From contig JAINVK010000527.1 in the NCBI GenBank assembly GCA_030068075.1, positions 124,001 through 188,000 of the forward strand: a stretch of 64,000 bases of DNA. The letters are read 5' to 3'. The notes below the pieces were generated by a model. That model ran no database searches, was not told the origin of the DNA, and saw only the letters and a program-made list of their open reading frames with translations. The position numbers and the translations under genes are program-made. This stretch comes from Paguma larvata (taxonomy: Eukaryota; Chordata; Mammalia; Carnivora; Viverridae). Positions 23,098 through 33,871 of the stretch are shown here, piece by piece (the stretch's first letter is position 1; each line of letters starts with the position of its first letter).

Positions 23098-23511
23098 CTT
23101 CTTTTTAAGTGTTTATTTATTTTGCAAGAGAGAGAGAGAGAGTATGAGCAGGAAAGGGGCAGAGAGAGAATCCCAGGCAGGCTCTGCATCATCAGGACAG
23201 AGCCTGATGCAGGGCTCAATCCCAGGAGCCGCAAGATCATAACTTGAGCAGAAGCCAAGAGTGGGGGGCACCTGGGTGGCTCGGTTGGATAAGCGTTCGA
23301 CTTTGGCTCAGGTCATGATCTCACGGTTTGTGAATTCAAGCCCTGAATCAGGATCTGTGCTAACAGCTCAAAGCCTGGAGCCTGTTCTCTCTCTCTGCCA
23401 CTACCTCACTCACATTCTGTCTCTCTCTCTCTCAACAATAAATAAACTTAAAAAAAAACCCAAAACACCCAAGTGTCAGACATTCAACCCACTGAGCCAA
23501 CCAGATGCCCA
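23098..23511 (-). mobile_element. SINEC-type SINE, split by a second SINE
   Basis: The reversed outer copy occupies 23098-23264 and resumes at about 23468-23511. Its target duplication AAAGGCAATCATTTCT (23082-23097) returns after it as AAAGGGCAATCATTTCT (23512-23528). This confirms that both parts belong to one insertion. Confidence 0.9.
23265..23467 (+). mobile_element. SINEC_Fc-type SINE nested in a minus-strand SINE
   Basis: A plus-strand copy with head GGGGCACCTGGGTGGCTCGG and tail AATAAATAAACTTAAAAAAAA. It lies near the 5' head of the outer element. The flanks GCCAAGAGT and CCCAAGTGT are a weak target duplication. Confidence 0.9.
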
Positions 23512-24004
23512 AAAGGGCAATCATTTCTATCACCATAGATTTGTTTTTTTCCTGTATTTTGGGTTTTGTAGTATTCTTTTGCCTCTGATCTTTTGTTCAG
23601 TAAAATGCTGGCGATTCATCTGTGTTGGAGGATATCAGTAATTTGTATGTTCCCCATACTCCTTAGTATTCCATTGCACAAACATGTGGAAATTTTCAAT
23701 GCTTTTTTTTCTGTTGAAGGACACTTGGCTTTTTTACCAATTTGTGGCTTTATAAATGAGTTTGCTATAAACATTTTTGAACAAGTCTTTTTGTGAACAT
23801 TTCTCTTGAGAGTGGGACTTCTTCTAGGAGTACTGTTTCCCTGTGGGCATTATTTCCTTGGGAGTGGAATCACTGAATCATAGAGTGTGAGTGTAAAATG
23901 GTACATCTCCACTGGAAAATTATTAGTGGTTTATAAAAGTAAATATATATCTAACCTATCTAACATCTACTATATATATGCTAGACTTTAAAAAAAAGAT
24001 TCCA

Positions 24005-24195
24005 GGGGCACCTGGGTGACTCAATTGGCTGATTGTCTGACTCTTGATGTCAGCTCAGGTCATGATACCAGGGCCATGGGACTGAGCCCTGTGTCCAGCT
24101 TGGTGGACTGAGTGCAGAAACTGCTTAAAGATTCTCTCTCTCCCTCTGACTCCCCCCCATGCTAATCCTCTCTCTAACAAAAAGAAAAGAAAATT
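24005..24195 (+). mobile_element. older SINEC-type SINE
   Basis: The head GGGGCACCTGGGTGACTCAA and GACTCTTGATGTCAGCTCAGGTCATGAT mark an older subfamily, which carries TTGATGTC after the A box. The tail is decayed. Confidence 0.87.
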
Positions 24196-24254
24196 TCCAA
24201 TTTGTTCTTTAATATGTTTCTACAAATTTTATACTGTTACCAACATTGCACGAT

Positions 24255-24362
24255 GATTCCAGTCACTCTGTATCCTAACCAAGTGTGCTTGCATTGGTAA
24301 TTCATCCTGATTCCAGTCACTCTGTATCCTAACCAACTGTGCTTGCGTTGGTAATTCATCCA
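24255..24362 (+). repeat. 54-base tandem duplication (two copies)
   Basis: The unit starting GATTCCAGTCACTCTGTATC occurs at 24255-24308 and again from 24309. The copies differ at only two positions (AAG to AAC, CAT to CGT). This is a young duplication inside old L1 sequence. Confidence 0.93.
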
Positions 24363-24645
24363 TCTTCATTTGGCATTGTCAGTGTTTTTGTTTGCTTTTG
24401 TTTTTTAATTTCTTCCATGTTAGTTGCATGTGTTAGTACTTCATTCTTTTTGATTGTTAAATAGTATTTATTATACAAATAACTGAATCTGTTTATCTAC
24501 TTCTCTTGTGGATAGACATTTGAATGTTTCTAGATTTTGTCTATTGTGGATAAAGCTTTTCTAGACACTAGCATACACAGCTTCTAACAGACCAATATTT
24601 TCATTTCCCTATTTAAGAGTTGGATTTCAACGAATTGTTTAAATC

Positions 24646-24863
24646 AAGGATTAGCAAACTACTATCCGTGGGCCAAATCTGGCCCACTACCCGTATTTGT
24701 AAAGAAAATTTTACTAACCCACACCATGCTCATTTGTTTATATATTGTCTATGGCTGCTTTTGAGCTGCAATGGCCCAAACTGAGAAGTTGTAGTAGAAA
24801 CCATACGAACTGCAAAGCTTAAACTATTTATTTCTGGCCATGAACAGAAAAAGTTTACCAACT
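24646..24863 (+). mobile_element. hAT-Charlie-type non-autonomous DNA transposon
   Basis: It starts AGGATTAGCAAACTAC and ends GAAAAAGTTTACCAACT, with inner segments GGGCCAAATCTGGCCCACTA and ATTGTCTATGGCTGCTTTTG. These are the known parts of a common hAT MER element whose ends read CAGGGGTCAGCAAAC. Flanks TTTAAATC (24638-24645) and TTTAATTC (24864-24871) are the expected 8-base duplication with one mismatch. Confidence 0.75.
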
Positions 24864-25190
24864 TTTAATTCAGATATACATTTATCCTTATAAAAAAACT
24901 GCCATAATTCACCAAAGCAGTTATATACTTGTAAATTCCCATCAATACTACATGGCGATTTCACATCTTCGCCATTCTTGATACTGTTACTTTAAATGCA
25001 AGAACTGAAAACAGTACTTTAAAATGATAAAAAAATTTGGAGGTTTAAAGTACTGTTTTGGTTTTTTAAGTTTTTGTATTTCAGTGCACATTTTAGAATA
25101 AAGGTGCCAGTATCTTTAAAAGAACACCTGGGATTTCAACTGAGATTGTACTGAATCCATACATTGACTAGGGGATATGGAAATCTTTCT

Positions 25191-25409
25191 TTTTTTTAAT
25201 GTTTATTTTTTGTTTTTTGAGAGAAACAGATAGAGAAAGACAGAGAGGGAAGGAGGGAGGGGCAGAGAGAGAAGGTGACAAAGGATCTGAGTAGATTTCA
25301 TGCTGTCAGCACAGAGCCTGATGTGGGGCTCAAACCCATGAACTGAACCGTGAGATCATGACATGAGCCAAAGTCAGATGTTTAACCAACTGAGCCACCC
25401 AGACACCCA
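25191..25409 (-). mobile_element. SINEC-type SINE
   Basis: The reversed copy starts with a T-rich tail and a GAGAGAAAC domain and ends CAACTGAGCCACCCAGACACCC. Flanks GGGATATGGAAATCTTT (25172-25188) and GGGATAATGGATATCTT (from 25410) are a diverged target duplication inside L1. Confidence 0.9.
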
Positions 25410-25428
25410 GGGATAATGGATATCTTAA

Positions 25429-25454
25429 CAAATAATAATAATAATAATAATAAT
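25429..25454 (+). repeat. (AAT)n microsatellite
   Basis: About eight ATA/AAT units just downstream of a SINE target site. Confidence 0.9.
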
Positions 25455-25771
25455 CCATAAACCATATATTTAGACCTATTGTAGTTTATCTTGGCATTTT
25501 TCTATATATTTTTTTGTATTTCTATTTTCTCTTGATCTTAGAGATATTTTGCATATATTTCATATTTTATGTCTAGGCACTTTAAGTTTTACAGGTAAAG
25601 TATTCAATTCCAATTATTTACTTCTCATATACAGATATATAGTTTTATACATAACTATTTATTTCTAATTTATATATGTATAATGAGTTTTATTAGCCTG
25701 ACCAGGCTTCTAATACTAACCTACGCTACAAATACAGACAAGTAAAGTAGGCAGGATTACAAAGTCAAGAT

Positions 25772-25804
25772 ATCTCTCTCTCTCTCTTTCTCTTTCTTTT
25801 TTTC
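25772..25804 (+). repeat. pyrimidine-rich (CT)n/(CTTT)n run
   Basis: TCTCTCTCTCTCTTTCTCTTTC-type low-complexity sequence on one strand. Confidence 0.85.
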
Positions 25805-26560
25805 AAGCCACTTTTGGGTTCCGAATGGACCAAGAAGAAAAGGGAGATAGTTAAGGCGTCCACATATCCTGCTAGAAAACGCCACAGATGAAGTGATTAT
25901 GCAGCAAGTGTTGTTAGTGAGACTTCCAATTCATCATCAGATATAAATAATTGCCAGACAGACTTCAGAAGAGTCTAAAATAGAGGTTGAGACTTATGCT
26001 GGTTGAGTCATACCTCTTGACCCAAGTTAAAAGTAACCAGACTATGTTGTATACCGGCCACATATACCACAAAACCTCACAACCACACAATGGGCAGTGC
26101 CCACTGACCGAAGGACCAGAGGACATCCTGTGTTGGCACCTACTCCCTGCTCTCTGCCTTGTAGATAAACGAACGAGTCCCTGACTCCTTCTCTCTACGC
26201 ACTCTGATCCCATCTTAGAGAAGGAAGAAGAGGGAAGGGAGAATTCCCTGAATCACTGAAAAATGGTACCAAAGAAAGAGTATAATTGAACTGAGATTAG
26301 ATCATTTATAGATTCCCTCCCTTTAAATTTATATATTCTCTGTATATATGAGTTACAGTGTGAGCTTCAAAAATCAATATGCATATATTTTATGAAATAT
26401 AAATATATATGATCACATAAATGTATATAATCATAATGTATATATCATATAGTTTATGATATAACTAACACTTTTAAACTGCTAATATATGCTTTCTATA
26501 TTATAATATAGTAAGTATAACATGAAGGATATAACATATGACATAAGTGCTTTATATGTG
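25805..26560. other. unrecognised sequence, then TA-rich stretch
   Basis: 25805-26230 is moderately GC-richer and unrecognised. Its overlapping 65- and 82-codon frames on opposite strands carry no motif. 26320-26530 is TA-rich with repeated ATATGATCACATAAATG-like words. Confidence 0.35.
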
Positions 26561-26639
26561 TTGCTTCATTAAATGACCTGTGAATTCTTATAGGCTACAG
26601 ACTACTATGGCCTTCTTTAAGAAGTTAAAAAATTAAGTC

Positions 26640-26842
26640 AGGGCACCTGGGTGGCTCAGTTGGTTGAGCGTTTGACTCTTGGTTTCAGCTTAGGTCATGA
26701 TTTCCTGGTACATGAGTTCAAGCCCCACGTCGAGCTCTGAGCTGACAATATGGAGCCTCTTCCTCCCTTTTTCCTCTCTCTCACTGCCACTACCCTGCTT
26801 ATTCTCTCTCTCTCTCAAAATAAATAAATAAACTTAAAAAAA
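26640..26842 (+). mobile_element. SINEC-type SINE
   Basis: The head GGGCACCTGGGTGGCTCAG is followed by GACTCTTGGTTTCAGCTTAGG, an older SINEC form. The B box TGAGTTCAAGCCCC is intact. The central domain is shortened, and a (TAAA)3 tail ends it. A worn MIR piece lies immediately upstream (about 26545-26630). Confidence 0.92.
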
Positions 26843-26872
26843 TGAAATCAGAGGAAGTCGATAGGCAGGGTA

Positions 26873-26903
26873 GCATGTATCAGGCAAGGTCCTTGATACA
26901 TGC
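26873..26903. repeat. short perfect inverted repeat
   Basis: GCATGTATCA (26873-26882) is the exact reverse complement of TGATACATGC (26894-26903), with an 11-base loop. There is no T-run or other context suggesting a function. Confidence 0.7.
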
Positions 26904-27019
26904 ATACTCTTATCTACTCACAGAGTGAAGTAATTACCTCCTCACAAAGGAATCATCTATATAGCAGTAAAAGTGTCTACATGTAAAAAGTGTGATATTT
27001 GAAAAAAGGAGTAGGACTT

Positions 27020-27165
27020 GTTCCAAATTCTAGCTCAGGTACTTCTTAACTGAATGGTTTTTGTCAATTCATTTTACCTTCCTGATTTTTAGTAAAATGA
27101 ACCACCTAAGCACATACTGAAAATTCAAAGAGATAATGGTATACAAAAGTACATGATAGGCAGTA
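27020..27165 (+). mobile_element. MIR SINE remnant
   Basis: TTCTAGCTCAGGTACTTCTTAACTGAATG and TTTTTGTCAATTCATTTTACCTTCCTGATTTTTAGTAAAATGA follow the MIR core. The end AGTACATGATAGGCAGTAA corresponds to its CAGTGCCTGGCACATAGTAA. Confidence 0.55.
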
Positions 27166-27916
27166 ATTTTTTTTTCTCAAATAGCCAATAAATCTGAGTA
27201 GGATATTAGTGATGAAATAGAAAATACAGTCTTCGACTCTTATTTGTACCACAGATTTATTTAAAATATTCTAGATGTTGGTTAAATATGTTTCATACTT
27301 CCCTGGTACCAATTCTGAAGTAATAACTATATTAAAGCAGATCATCATGGAAATTTCAAATGCATTTATTGGCTAAGATTTAATAAGTCTATTTCTGTTT
27401 CACACTTAATCTCTTTCAGTGAAAAACAATCATTTTTGCTTTAAGATGAAGTGTTTTGAAAACCACTAGAAGAATGGCAAGCCTGTTTGCTTATGTAACA
27501 CATTACTGCATGGGCCTTCTATGTGTAATATATTGTTTATCCATATGCTTTTGGTACAATGTAACTGATTTGTGAAATGGAAATAATTGCTTACATTTCC
27601 CTCTCAGGATAAAGTCATACATAATAACTCTCACAATGAATGCAGACCCCTGACTATAGTAAAACATTGGCACAAGTCTCTGGAAAATTTATAAGCTTAA
27701 CTTCTTGGGAGGTTTCGGTTTTGAATCTGCGTTTCCTAAAAATACCGAACAGGATAAGATCTCTCATTTCTCATTAAGGGCATTGTTTTCAGCCCTTCAA
27801 CATTTCTACAGCAATTGTCACTTACATTCTCCCAGTTTTGTCCGTAGTCTCACATTTGAGCTAAACTGTAAGATGTTAATGGCACCTGTAAAACAGTGAT
27901 TTCCAAAAGCTCTTTG
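27166..27916. other. unique AT-rich sequence
   Basis: No gene or repeat family recognised. The frame at 27705-27899 (64 codons) has no motif. Confidence 0.4.
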
Positions 27917-27929
27917 TAAAGTGAATCAG

Positions 27930-28102
27930 GGGCGCCTGTGTGGCTCAGCTGGTTAAACGTCTGACTTGATTCTCGCTCAGGTCATGATCTCACAGTGTAT
28001 GGGTTTGTACCCTGGGTTGGGCAGAGCCTGCTTGAGATTCTCTTTCTCCCTCTCTTTCTGCCCATGCTCCCCTCTCAAAATAAATAAACTTAAAAAAAAA
28101 AA
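27930..28102 (+). mobile_element. SINEC_Fc-type SINE with internal deletion
   Basis: The target duplication TAAAGTGAATCAG is exact at 27917-27929 and 28103-28115. The copy lacks the segment that normally reads TCTGTGCTGACAGCTCAG and jumps from GGGTTGGGC to AGAGCCTGCTTGAG. Confidence 0.94.
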
Positions 28103-28115
28103 TAAAGTGAATCAG

Positions 28116-29454
28116 ATGGCATGGAAAGAATCACTGTACCTGAAAGGAGAGAAAGAAAAAAAAACACACACACAAAACATTCATTTTAAATTTTAAAACA
28201 GGGTAAAAGCTGGCAACTTCTCCCTAACTTCTCCACAGGGCTGACACCCATCCTTTCATTTTGAATCTATTTTTCTTTTCTCTTCTGTTCAGAGTTTTCC
28301 TCCTTGGTGGATTGTTAATGATATCACCACTCATGTGATGGAACCCAGGGTACAAAAAGTTAACAACACTGACCTCAAATTATCTTATATGAAGGATGAA
28401 AACTGTGTAGTATCTTTCAGTTAAAAAAACAAAAACAAAAATACTTCATTCTCAAAAACTGTAGAGCTGAACTCCTCTTGAGAGTTCAAATGTGAAAGCT
28501 TTGTAATCAAACTCTCCTCATCCTTGTTGAGATGATAAAACAGGAGTATTGATTAGAAAATATATTGAGGTGATTATAATGATAATGTACACTCACTTCT
28601 CTTCCCAGCTGGGAATCACCTAATGTCCCCCTACACTGGCCTCAAGAGACAGAGAAACAGAAATCCCCCCTCTCCTCCCAGAGGGTCCAAAAGGGATCTC
28701 AAGTTGAAGGTGGAGGTTTCAGTGAGGCATCCTCATTGGGTAGCCAAATCGTGTGGTACCCAAAGCCTGAAGACACACCCAGGGTATTTCTTCCACTTGC
28801 ACAAAGATGGTCCAACTTAGAGAAAACACCAAACTCAGGCCAGCCTGTGTCCTCTCAATTGTGACTGGATAACAGAAGACAAAGGCATTTCTCAAACTGC
28901 CTTAAGGCATTTTGTCTCAGAAGAAGTGCTTAGATTGCTTCTCAGATTCAGCAGGTTCTTTAGAAATTTTCATGGATCTAGCAGTCTTTCCATACATCCA
29001 TTCACACACTATCTGGGTAGTGGACCCACTGTAGAACCTTTCTCAGGGAATATAAATCCCTGGTACCTGGGCCCCACCACTTCCTCCCTATTTATACCCC
29101 CTTCTGGGTGTTTAGCTCTTAGTTCCCATAACTAAAAGAGTCCAACCTCCCTTTTCCCTTCAGACAATTCAGCTTCGATGTCTTCATGAGCACTGACACG
29201 ACAAGTTTTAAGACTTCAAATCAACTATCGGTGGCTCCTTTACAACCCCAAAACATAAAAATGGTAGTTAATTCTCTTGAGGAAAGACAAATTTACTATG
29301 AATGAGACTTGACTGACTTACTGGACTGGGATTGAGAGTACCTATCATCTTGTTGGGGTGGGGGATTGTCTATGGTGGTGAGAAACAAGAGGCAATTTAA
29401 TTTATCAACAGGTTATCTGGCTACATCCAATTAATGGGCTACCCCAATTTCTAA
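28116..29454. other. unrecognised sequence, no gene seen
   Basis: About 1.3 kb including an A-rich run with (CA)n at 28150-28170. The section 28590-29180 is less AT-rich and holds a 65-codon frame (28623-28820) rich in K, R and P, plus a 69-codon frame (28926-29135). Neither has a splice context or motif I trust. An old LTR is possible here (TATTTATA-like box near 29090) but unproven. Confidence 0.35.
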
Positions 29455-29690
29455 CCAGATCTAAAATTTACTGAGCATTAATAAATGGTTTTACAGGCAT
29501 TAATAAATTTAATGTTAAAACACAACCATGAGTTGTGTATCTTGTTATAACTGAGGAGATTGAGGCTTAGTGAGGTTACATGCCCAAGATCACACAATTA
29601 ATAAACAACACAGCCAGGATTCAAACTTCAGTCTGTCTAATTTAAGACCATCCACTAGACCACTTCACCCCACTACTTCTAAATTGGTCC
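29455..29690 (-). mobile_element. MIR SINE remnant
   Basis: The plus strand reads AACTGAGGAGATTGAGGCTTAGTGAGGTTACATGCCCAAGATCACACAATTAATAA. It then reads CAGCCAGGATTCAAACTTCAGTCTGTCTAA and ends in CCACTAGACCACTTC. This is reversed MIR nearly complete through the tRNA-like head. Confidence 0.8.
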
Positions 29691-29833
29691 AGATTTCTGA
29701 AAGTTGATTATTTCGTAACAGAAATCTCATGAATCATCCCATCTTTGGGGCCTCAACTGTTTGACATAAGCCTATGTACAAACATAATACATCAGATTTG
29801 CTAAAATATACTTTTAAGAAAAAAAGAACCAAA

Positions 29834-30845
29834 GGTGCCTGGTTGGCTCAATCAGTTAAGCATCAGACTCTTGGTTTTGGCTCAGGTCATGATCTCATGG
29901 TTCCTGGGGTTGGGCCTGCATTGGGCTCTGCCCCACATGGGCTCTTCGCTGGTGTGGTGGAGCCTGCTTGGGATGCTCTCTCTTTTCCTCTCTCTCCCTC
30001 TACCTCGTTTGCACATGCAGTCTCAAAATAAACAAACATAGTAAAACCTTGGATTGTGAGTAACTCATTCTGCGAGAGTTTCACAAGACAAGCAAACATT
30101 TCTAATGAATTTTAACTTGATAAATGAGCGTTGTCTTCCAATATGAGTAGTACGAGATGCCGGATTTCACAGGATTCCAACTGAGCCAATGGTTCCTCTC
30201 TCTCTCCCTCTCTCTCTCTGCAGGATTGTGGGTGATCCTCTCCAATGCTCAGATGCTCAGTATCAGGTATGGTGTTTGGCAGAAATAAGTGATTTTTCAT
30301 AACACTGGAGGTGCCCACAACTGGCACTAGTGTATTTTTGGTCACTTCAAAGCACCTATCGGCAGTCCTTTGCTTTTCCATTCAAGAGTAAGCTCAGGAA
30401 TGCTTTGCTTCACTCTAGGTCAGGCTGCCTGCAGGTATAGACCCTTTCCTCTGCGGCCTTCTTGTCAATTACATTAAATACAGTATATGACAAGAGTTTA
30501 TTAATACTGTACTGTAGCCAACATCCTTTAGTGATGAGTCATCCTATACAATAACCCTCCTCTCTCTTGTCTCCCTCACACCAGCCACGAAGGTTTTCAA
30601 AGGTAAATGCAGGTTAATTTGTCTACTTTTCTTCATATTTTGTATTTTCTTTATTATTTTGTATTATACTACAGTATTGAAATCATTTTTATATGAATAT
30701 TTTTGAGTTGTGGAATGAATCATCTGAATTTCCATTATTTCTCATGGGGAAATTCGCTCTGATATACAAGTGCTTTGGATACAAGAATGTTTCTGGAGCA
30801 AATTATGCTGGCAAACCAAGGTTTTACTGTAAACTTAAAAAAAAA
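29834..30845 (+). mobile_element. SINEC-type SINE split near its 3' end by a Tigger element
   Basis: The SINE runs from AAGGTGCCTGGTTGGCTCAA (29834) to TCTCAAAATAAACAAACATA. Its final AAACTTAAAAAAAAAG tail reappears at 30832-30846 after the Tigger insertion. The head is an older SINEC type with GACTCTTGGTTTTGGCTCAGGTCATGATC and an extra CCCCACATGGGCTC segment. Confidence 0.88.
30041..30829 (-). mobile_element. Tigger1a-like non-autonomous DNA transposon (carnivore type)
   Basis: The ends are inverted repeats: GTAAAACCTTGG (30041-30052) and CCAAGGTTTTAC (30816-30827). Similarity extends for about 25 bases with mismatches. A TA dinucleotide sits at each junction (30039-30040 and 30830-30831), which is the standard Tc1/mariner target duplication. 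Internal landmarks are GTGCCCACAACTGGCACTAG (30313-30332), ATTAATACTGTACTGTAGCC and TGGGGAAATTCGCTCTGATATAC. I recognise these as a family common in carnivore genomes (Tigger1a_Car in my memory of repeat libraries). About 790 bases remain and no transposase frame exists. The strand assignment is arbitrary. Confidence 0.75.
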
Positions 30846-30846
30846 G

Positions 30847-31869
30847 ACTCCTCCCCTTGTGAGGCAGACCTATCATTATTAAAAATTAAAAGAAAAACAT
30901 TTGCATGGTTATGATTATTAATTCAATAGATTAATTTTCCTTTTTCAAATGTGTGTTGCAAGCTGGATAGGTATATTAGCTCAGAACGTCTCTGGCGCAA
31001 GCCTGTACCCTTGACCAACATTTAACTTTATAGCTATTGTTAAAAGAGATCTGAAGTGCTCAATTTCTGATTCATTTCAGGAAAACAGCTGGAGTCAAGA
31101 CCCACGGCTATCTTTTTTTTCTTCCAGAATTACTTCTGTAATTATTGCCATATACTGTGGGCTGCGAAATATGTCTTTTTACTCAGAATACTAGGAGAAT
31201 TTGCACAAGGTCACCATGAAGCTAATTTAGGGAGTAATTACTAACTTCATTTTCTGTCTTTTGTCGGTACTCCCTAAGAAAATGTGTTCAAATGCAGTAA
31301 TGTGGTTGGTTGTTACCAGAATCAGTCTTGTTCCTCAGCCACATTTTATCCTCAGATTTTATACACTGAATTCTTTTAAATTTCACACATTCTGGCTACC
31401 GTTAGAAGAAAAAGAAATATGGAATATTTAATTGATGAGGCCTAGTTCCCTGCCCTAGTATCCAGAAACGATTAAGATATTGTTAAATACGAAAGGTCCT
31501 CACTGGAATAAGGCCATGTATTCAAATTTGAAAAGGATTGATGTGAAAAGATATTTGGCTGCCTTGTTGCCACTGTAAATCTCTTGCTGAATAGAACTAA
31601 ACATTATTAAATTGTGCTTCTCAAATTTACTTTTACGCTTTGGAGTGTGAACAATCCCCTCAGGCCTCAGTACTTTTCCTTCGCTAAATAAAAGCATGAA
31701 CAGAGCAGGAACACTGAATATTTCTGCTCCAGTATTATATATGCACTTCTGAAAAACCTCACTTTGGAAAAATCAGTTTATGGAGAAAAACAGGATGGAG
31801 GAAGACTACTCAAACCTATGGAACTTTGTAACCAGAACCTTAACAAAATTAGGATAATCTTAAGAAAAA
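30847..31869. other. unique AT-rich sequence
   Basis: No exon or repeat family recognised. The minus frame at 31500-31697 has no motif. Confidence 0.4.
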
Positions 31870-31885
31870 GTACTAGCACAGTTAT

Positions 31886-32100
31886 TTTCTTAAAGTTTTT
31901 ACTTATTAAATTTGAGAAAGACAGAGAGAGATCTAGAGAGAGCAGGGGAGGGGCAGAGAGAGAGGGAGAGAATCCCAAGCGGGCTCTGCACTGTCAGCAC
32001 AGAGCCTGATGCAGGGCTTGAACCCACAAACTGTGAGATCATGACCTGAAGTGAAACCAAGAGTTGGATGCTTAGCTGACTGAGCCCCCCAGATGCCCCA
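31886..32100 (-). mobile_element. SINEC-type SINE
   Basis: The reversed copy ends CTGACTGAGCCCCCCAGATGCCCC. The target duplication is GTACTAGCACAGTTAT (31870-31885) and GCACTAGCACAGTTAT (32101-32116), one mismatch. Confidence 0.93.
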
Positions 32101-32116
32101 GCACTAGCACAGTTAT

Positions 32117-32870
32117 ATGCATTTTTTTATATCTTAATTCAGGCTTTTCTTTAACACAAAGTAAAAACAAACAAAAAACTGTCTGTGACTTGCATATCAG
32201 TCCTTAGAAACATAAGACGAATGTTTAAGGGAAAAAACAGATGGAAATGAAAATTACTGATTTGGAATATTTGATAAAGTAATAAACATCCAATGAGACT
32301 ATTTTGAGTCTGAGGTTCTGATTCTGTTAAAAATGAAACTGGAAATAAGGGAATTTTTCCTTTAATTTTTCTCACTGAGGGAAAGTAGGAACAATCTGAG
32401 GAAATTTTATAATCTAATAACTGTATAAATGATGGGAAATACAATCTTAAACACACATCAATTGTCCCCATGCAATGCAAAAATATGTGTGTAATCGTGT
32501 ATAATATTAATGCCATATTAGATACTTCCTACTCTCCAAAATCCTACAACTTTTACAAAATCTCAAATAATTTTAAATAATCACTTTAATACAAGTTTTA
32601 GAGTTATATACAAGATTAAAATGATCAGATAAGTGGATTTTTGCTTCTGTCAAGATAGTGACTAACAAGGAGAATCAAGAGTACCTAAAGATAATTGCAT
32701 GGCGATCTTTCTGTTGCTGAGAAGGACCAGATAAAGCTTTTTCTTGGACTGTGTGAAACCACATATAAATCCTAGCACTGAATATGGAATTCTGTGACCT
32801 GCTGATGCACACTAAATGCTTGTTCTACTGGCTGAATTTAACGGCCTGTAAATAAACTACTGATTCATGA
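32117..32870. other. unique AT-rich sequence
   Basis: No gene seen. The minus frame of 121 codons (32516-32151) is rich in F, I, L and S, contains no recognised domain and reads like translated AT-rich non-coding DNA. Confidence 0.4.
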
Positions 32871-32913
32871 CTTTAATAGCATTTCCTCTTGATGTTCAAG
32901 GTAGGTTGTATAC
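32871..32913 (+). repeat. 43-base direct repeat, copy 1
   Basis: The sequence starting CTTTAATAGCATTTCCTCTT and ending GGTTGTATAC is identical to 33380-33422. Similarity fades quickly outside the 43 bases. Confidence 0.93.
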
Positions 32914-33379
32914 ATGTATGAATTTAAAATCAACAACTGAATAACAAATTATATATTTACAAAAATATAGAATTATAGAGTTAAAATAGACCAAGGTCTT
33001 AGTTTTTTTTTTTGATTCACATACTAATTCTCATGTTATTTTACTTGAAATCTTTGTATGGAGTCATGTGCTAATAAATTCCCATTCTTCTCCAGCCAGT
33101 TAGTTACCCCTAGTTATAACCCTTGACAAGAGACTGGCCCAGTAAATTTACTCTGCATTCTACAATATACATCTATGTAACCACACACAGTGGGGACGGA
33201 AGAAATGAGTCCTATCATTTGACCAAAGAAACTAGAAGAAATATACAGTCTAAACCTTGTTCAATTGCTTATTGTTTTTAAAAAGTAGTGGTTCTATTGA
33301 TAGTAAGCATTTATATCTATGCCACATAAATCAAATGCGTTTCTACTATTCATGGTGTTGGAAGCCATAAATCCTCGAC
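32914..33379. other. unique sequence between the direct repeats
   Basis: AT-rich with a T run at 33003-33013. No element or exon recognised. Confidence 0.4.
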
Positions 33380-33422
33380 CTTTAATAGCATTTCCTCTTG
33401 ATGTTCAAGGTAGGTTGTATAC
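33380..33422 (+). repeat. 43-base direct repeat, copy 2
   Basis: Exact second copy of 32871-32913, 509 bases downstream in the same orientation. Confidence 0.93.
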
Positions 33423-33871
33423 GTTTATGTACAAAAAACAAGTTTGAAACACTTCACTCTGCTTTCCTGGAACTAATCACAGGATAATACCGAGCTTATA
33501 AAGGCTGGCTAAGAATGCACCTAGAACATTCTAGCACTATCTCCAATACAGAAGTTGGCGATTTACCACCACTGCAATTAACTGTTTTACAGTAGCACGA
33601 TGTGCAAAGAAATTGACTATTTTAACAACAAAATTTTTCTAAGGTCCCTTCATTCAAAAAAAAAAAAAAGTTTTCATCCTGAAATGGGAAAAAGTGAGGC
33701 AAGAGTACCCAAAGCACAGTATGTAAAGAACTGAGTAAAAGACACCCAAGTAACACAGAACTTAACCAAATGCCCAAAGTACGCAGCATTGATTTTAGTT
33801 TCATATGATCTTGAATTTGAGTTTTCTAGTAAAAAATTTTAAATCATAGCATTGTTCTCTAACAAGCAACG

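Larger units (their letters stand above)
22890..25700 (-). mobile_element. old LINE-1 (L1M-type) remnant with several nested insertions
   Basis: On the plus strand, reversed L1 landmarks appear in order. These are ATCACCATAGATTTG; GCGATTCATCTGTGTTGGAGG (23610-23630); AGTATTCCATTGCACAAACATG; TTTATAAATGAGTTTGCTATAAACATT; and GGAGTGGAATCACTGAATCATAGAG. Further on is a second L1 stretch at 24390-24640 (CATGTTAGTTGCATGTGTTAGTACTTC) and a third at 25130-25600 (GAGATTGTACTGAATCCATACATTGAC). The element is broken by a nested SINE pair, two further SINEs and a hAT element. The presence of two versions of one region (23600 and 24400) suggests at least two L1 copies. No frame survives. Confidence 0.7.

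Noticed and set aside
28623..28820. 65-codon basic frame
   Set aside because: Short, with no motif and no supporting signals.
32151..32516. 121-codon minus frame
   Set aside because: F/I/L/S-rich translation typical of AT-rich non-coding DNA, with no homology I recognise.
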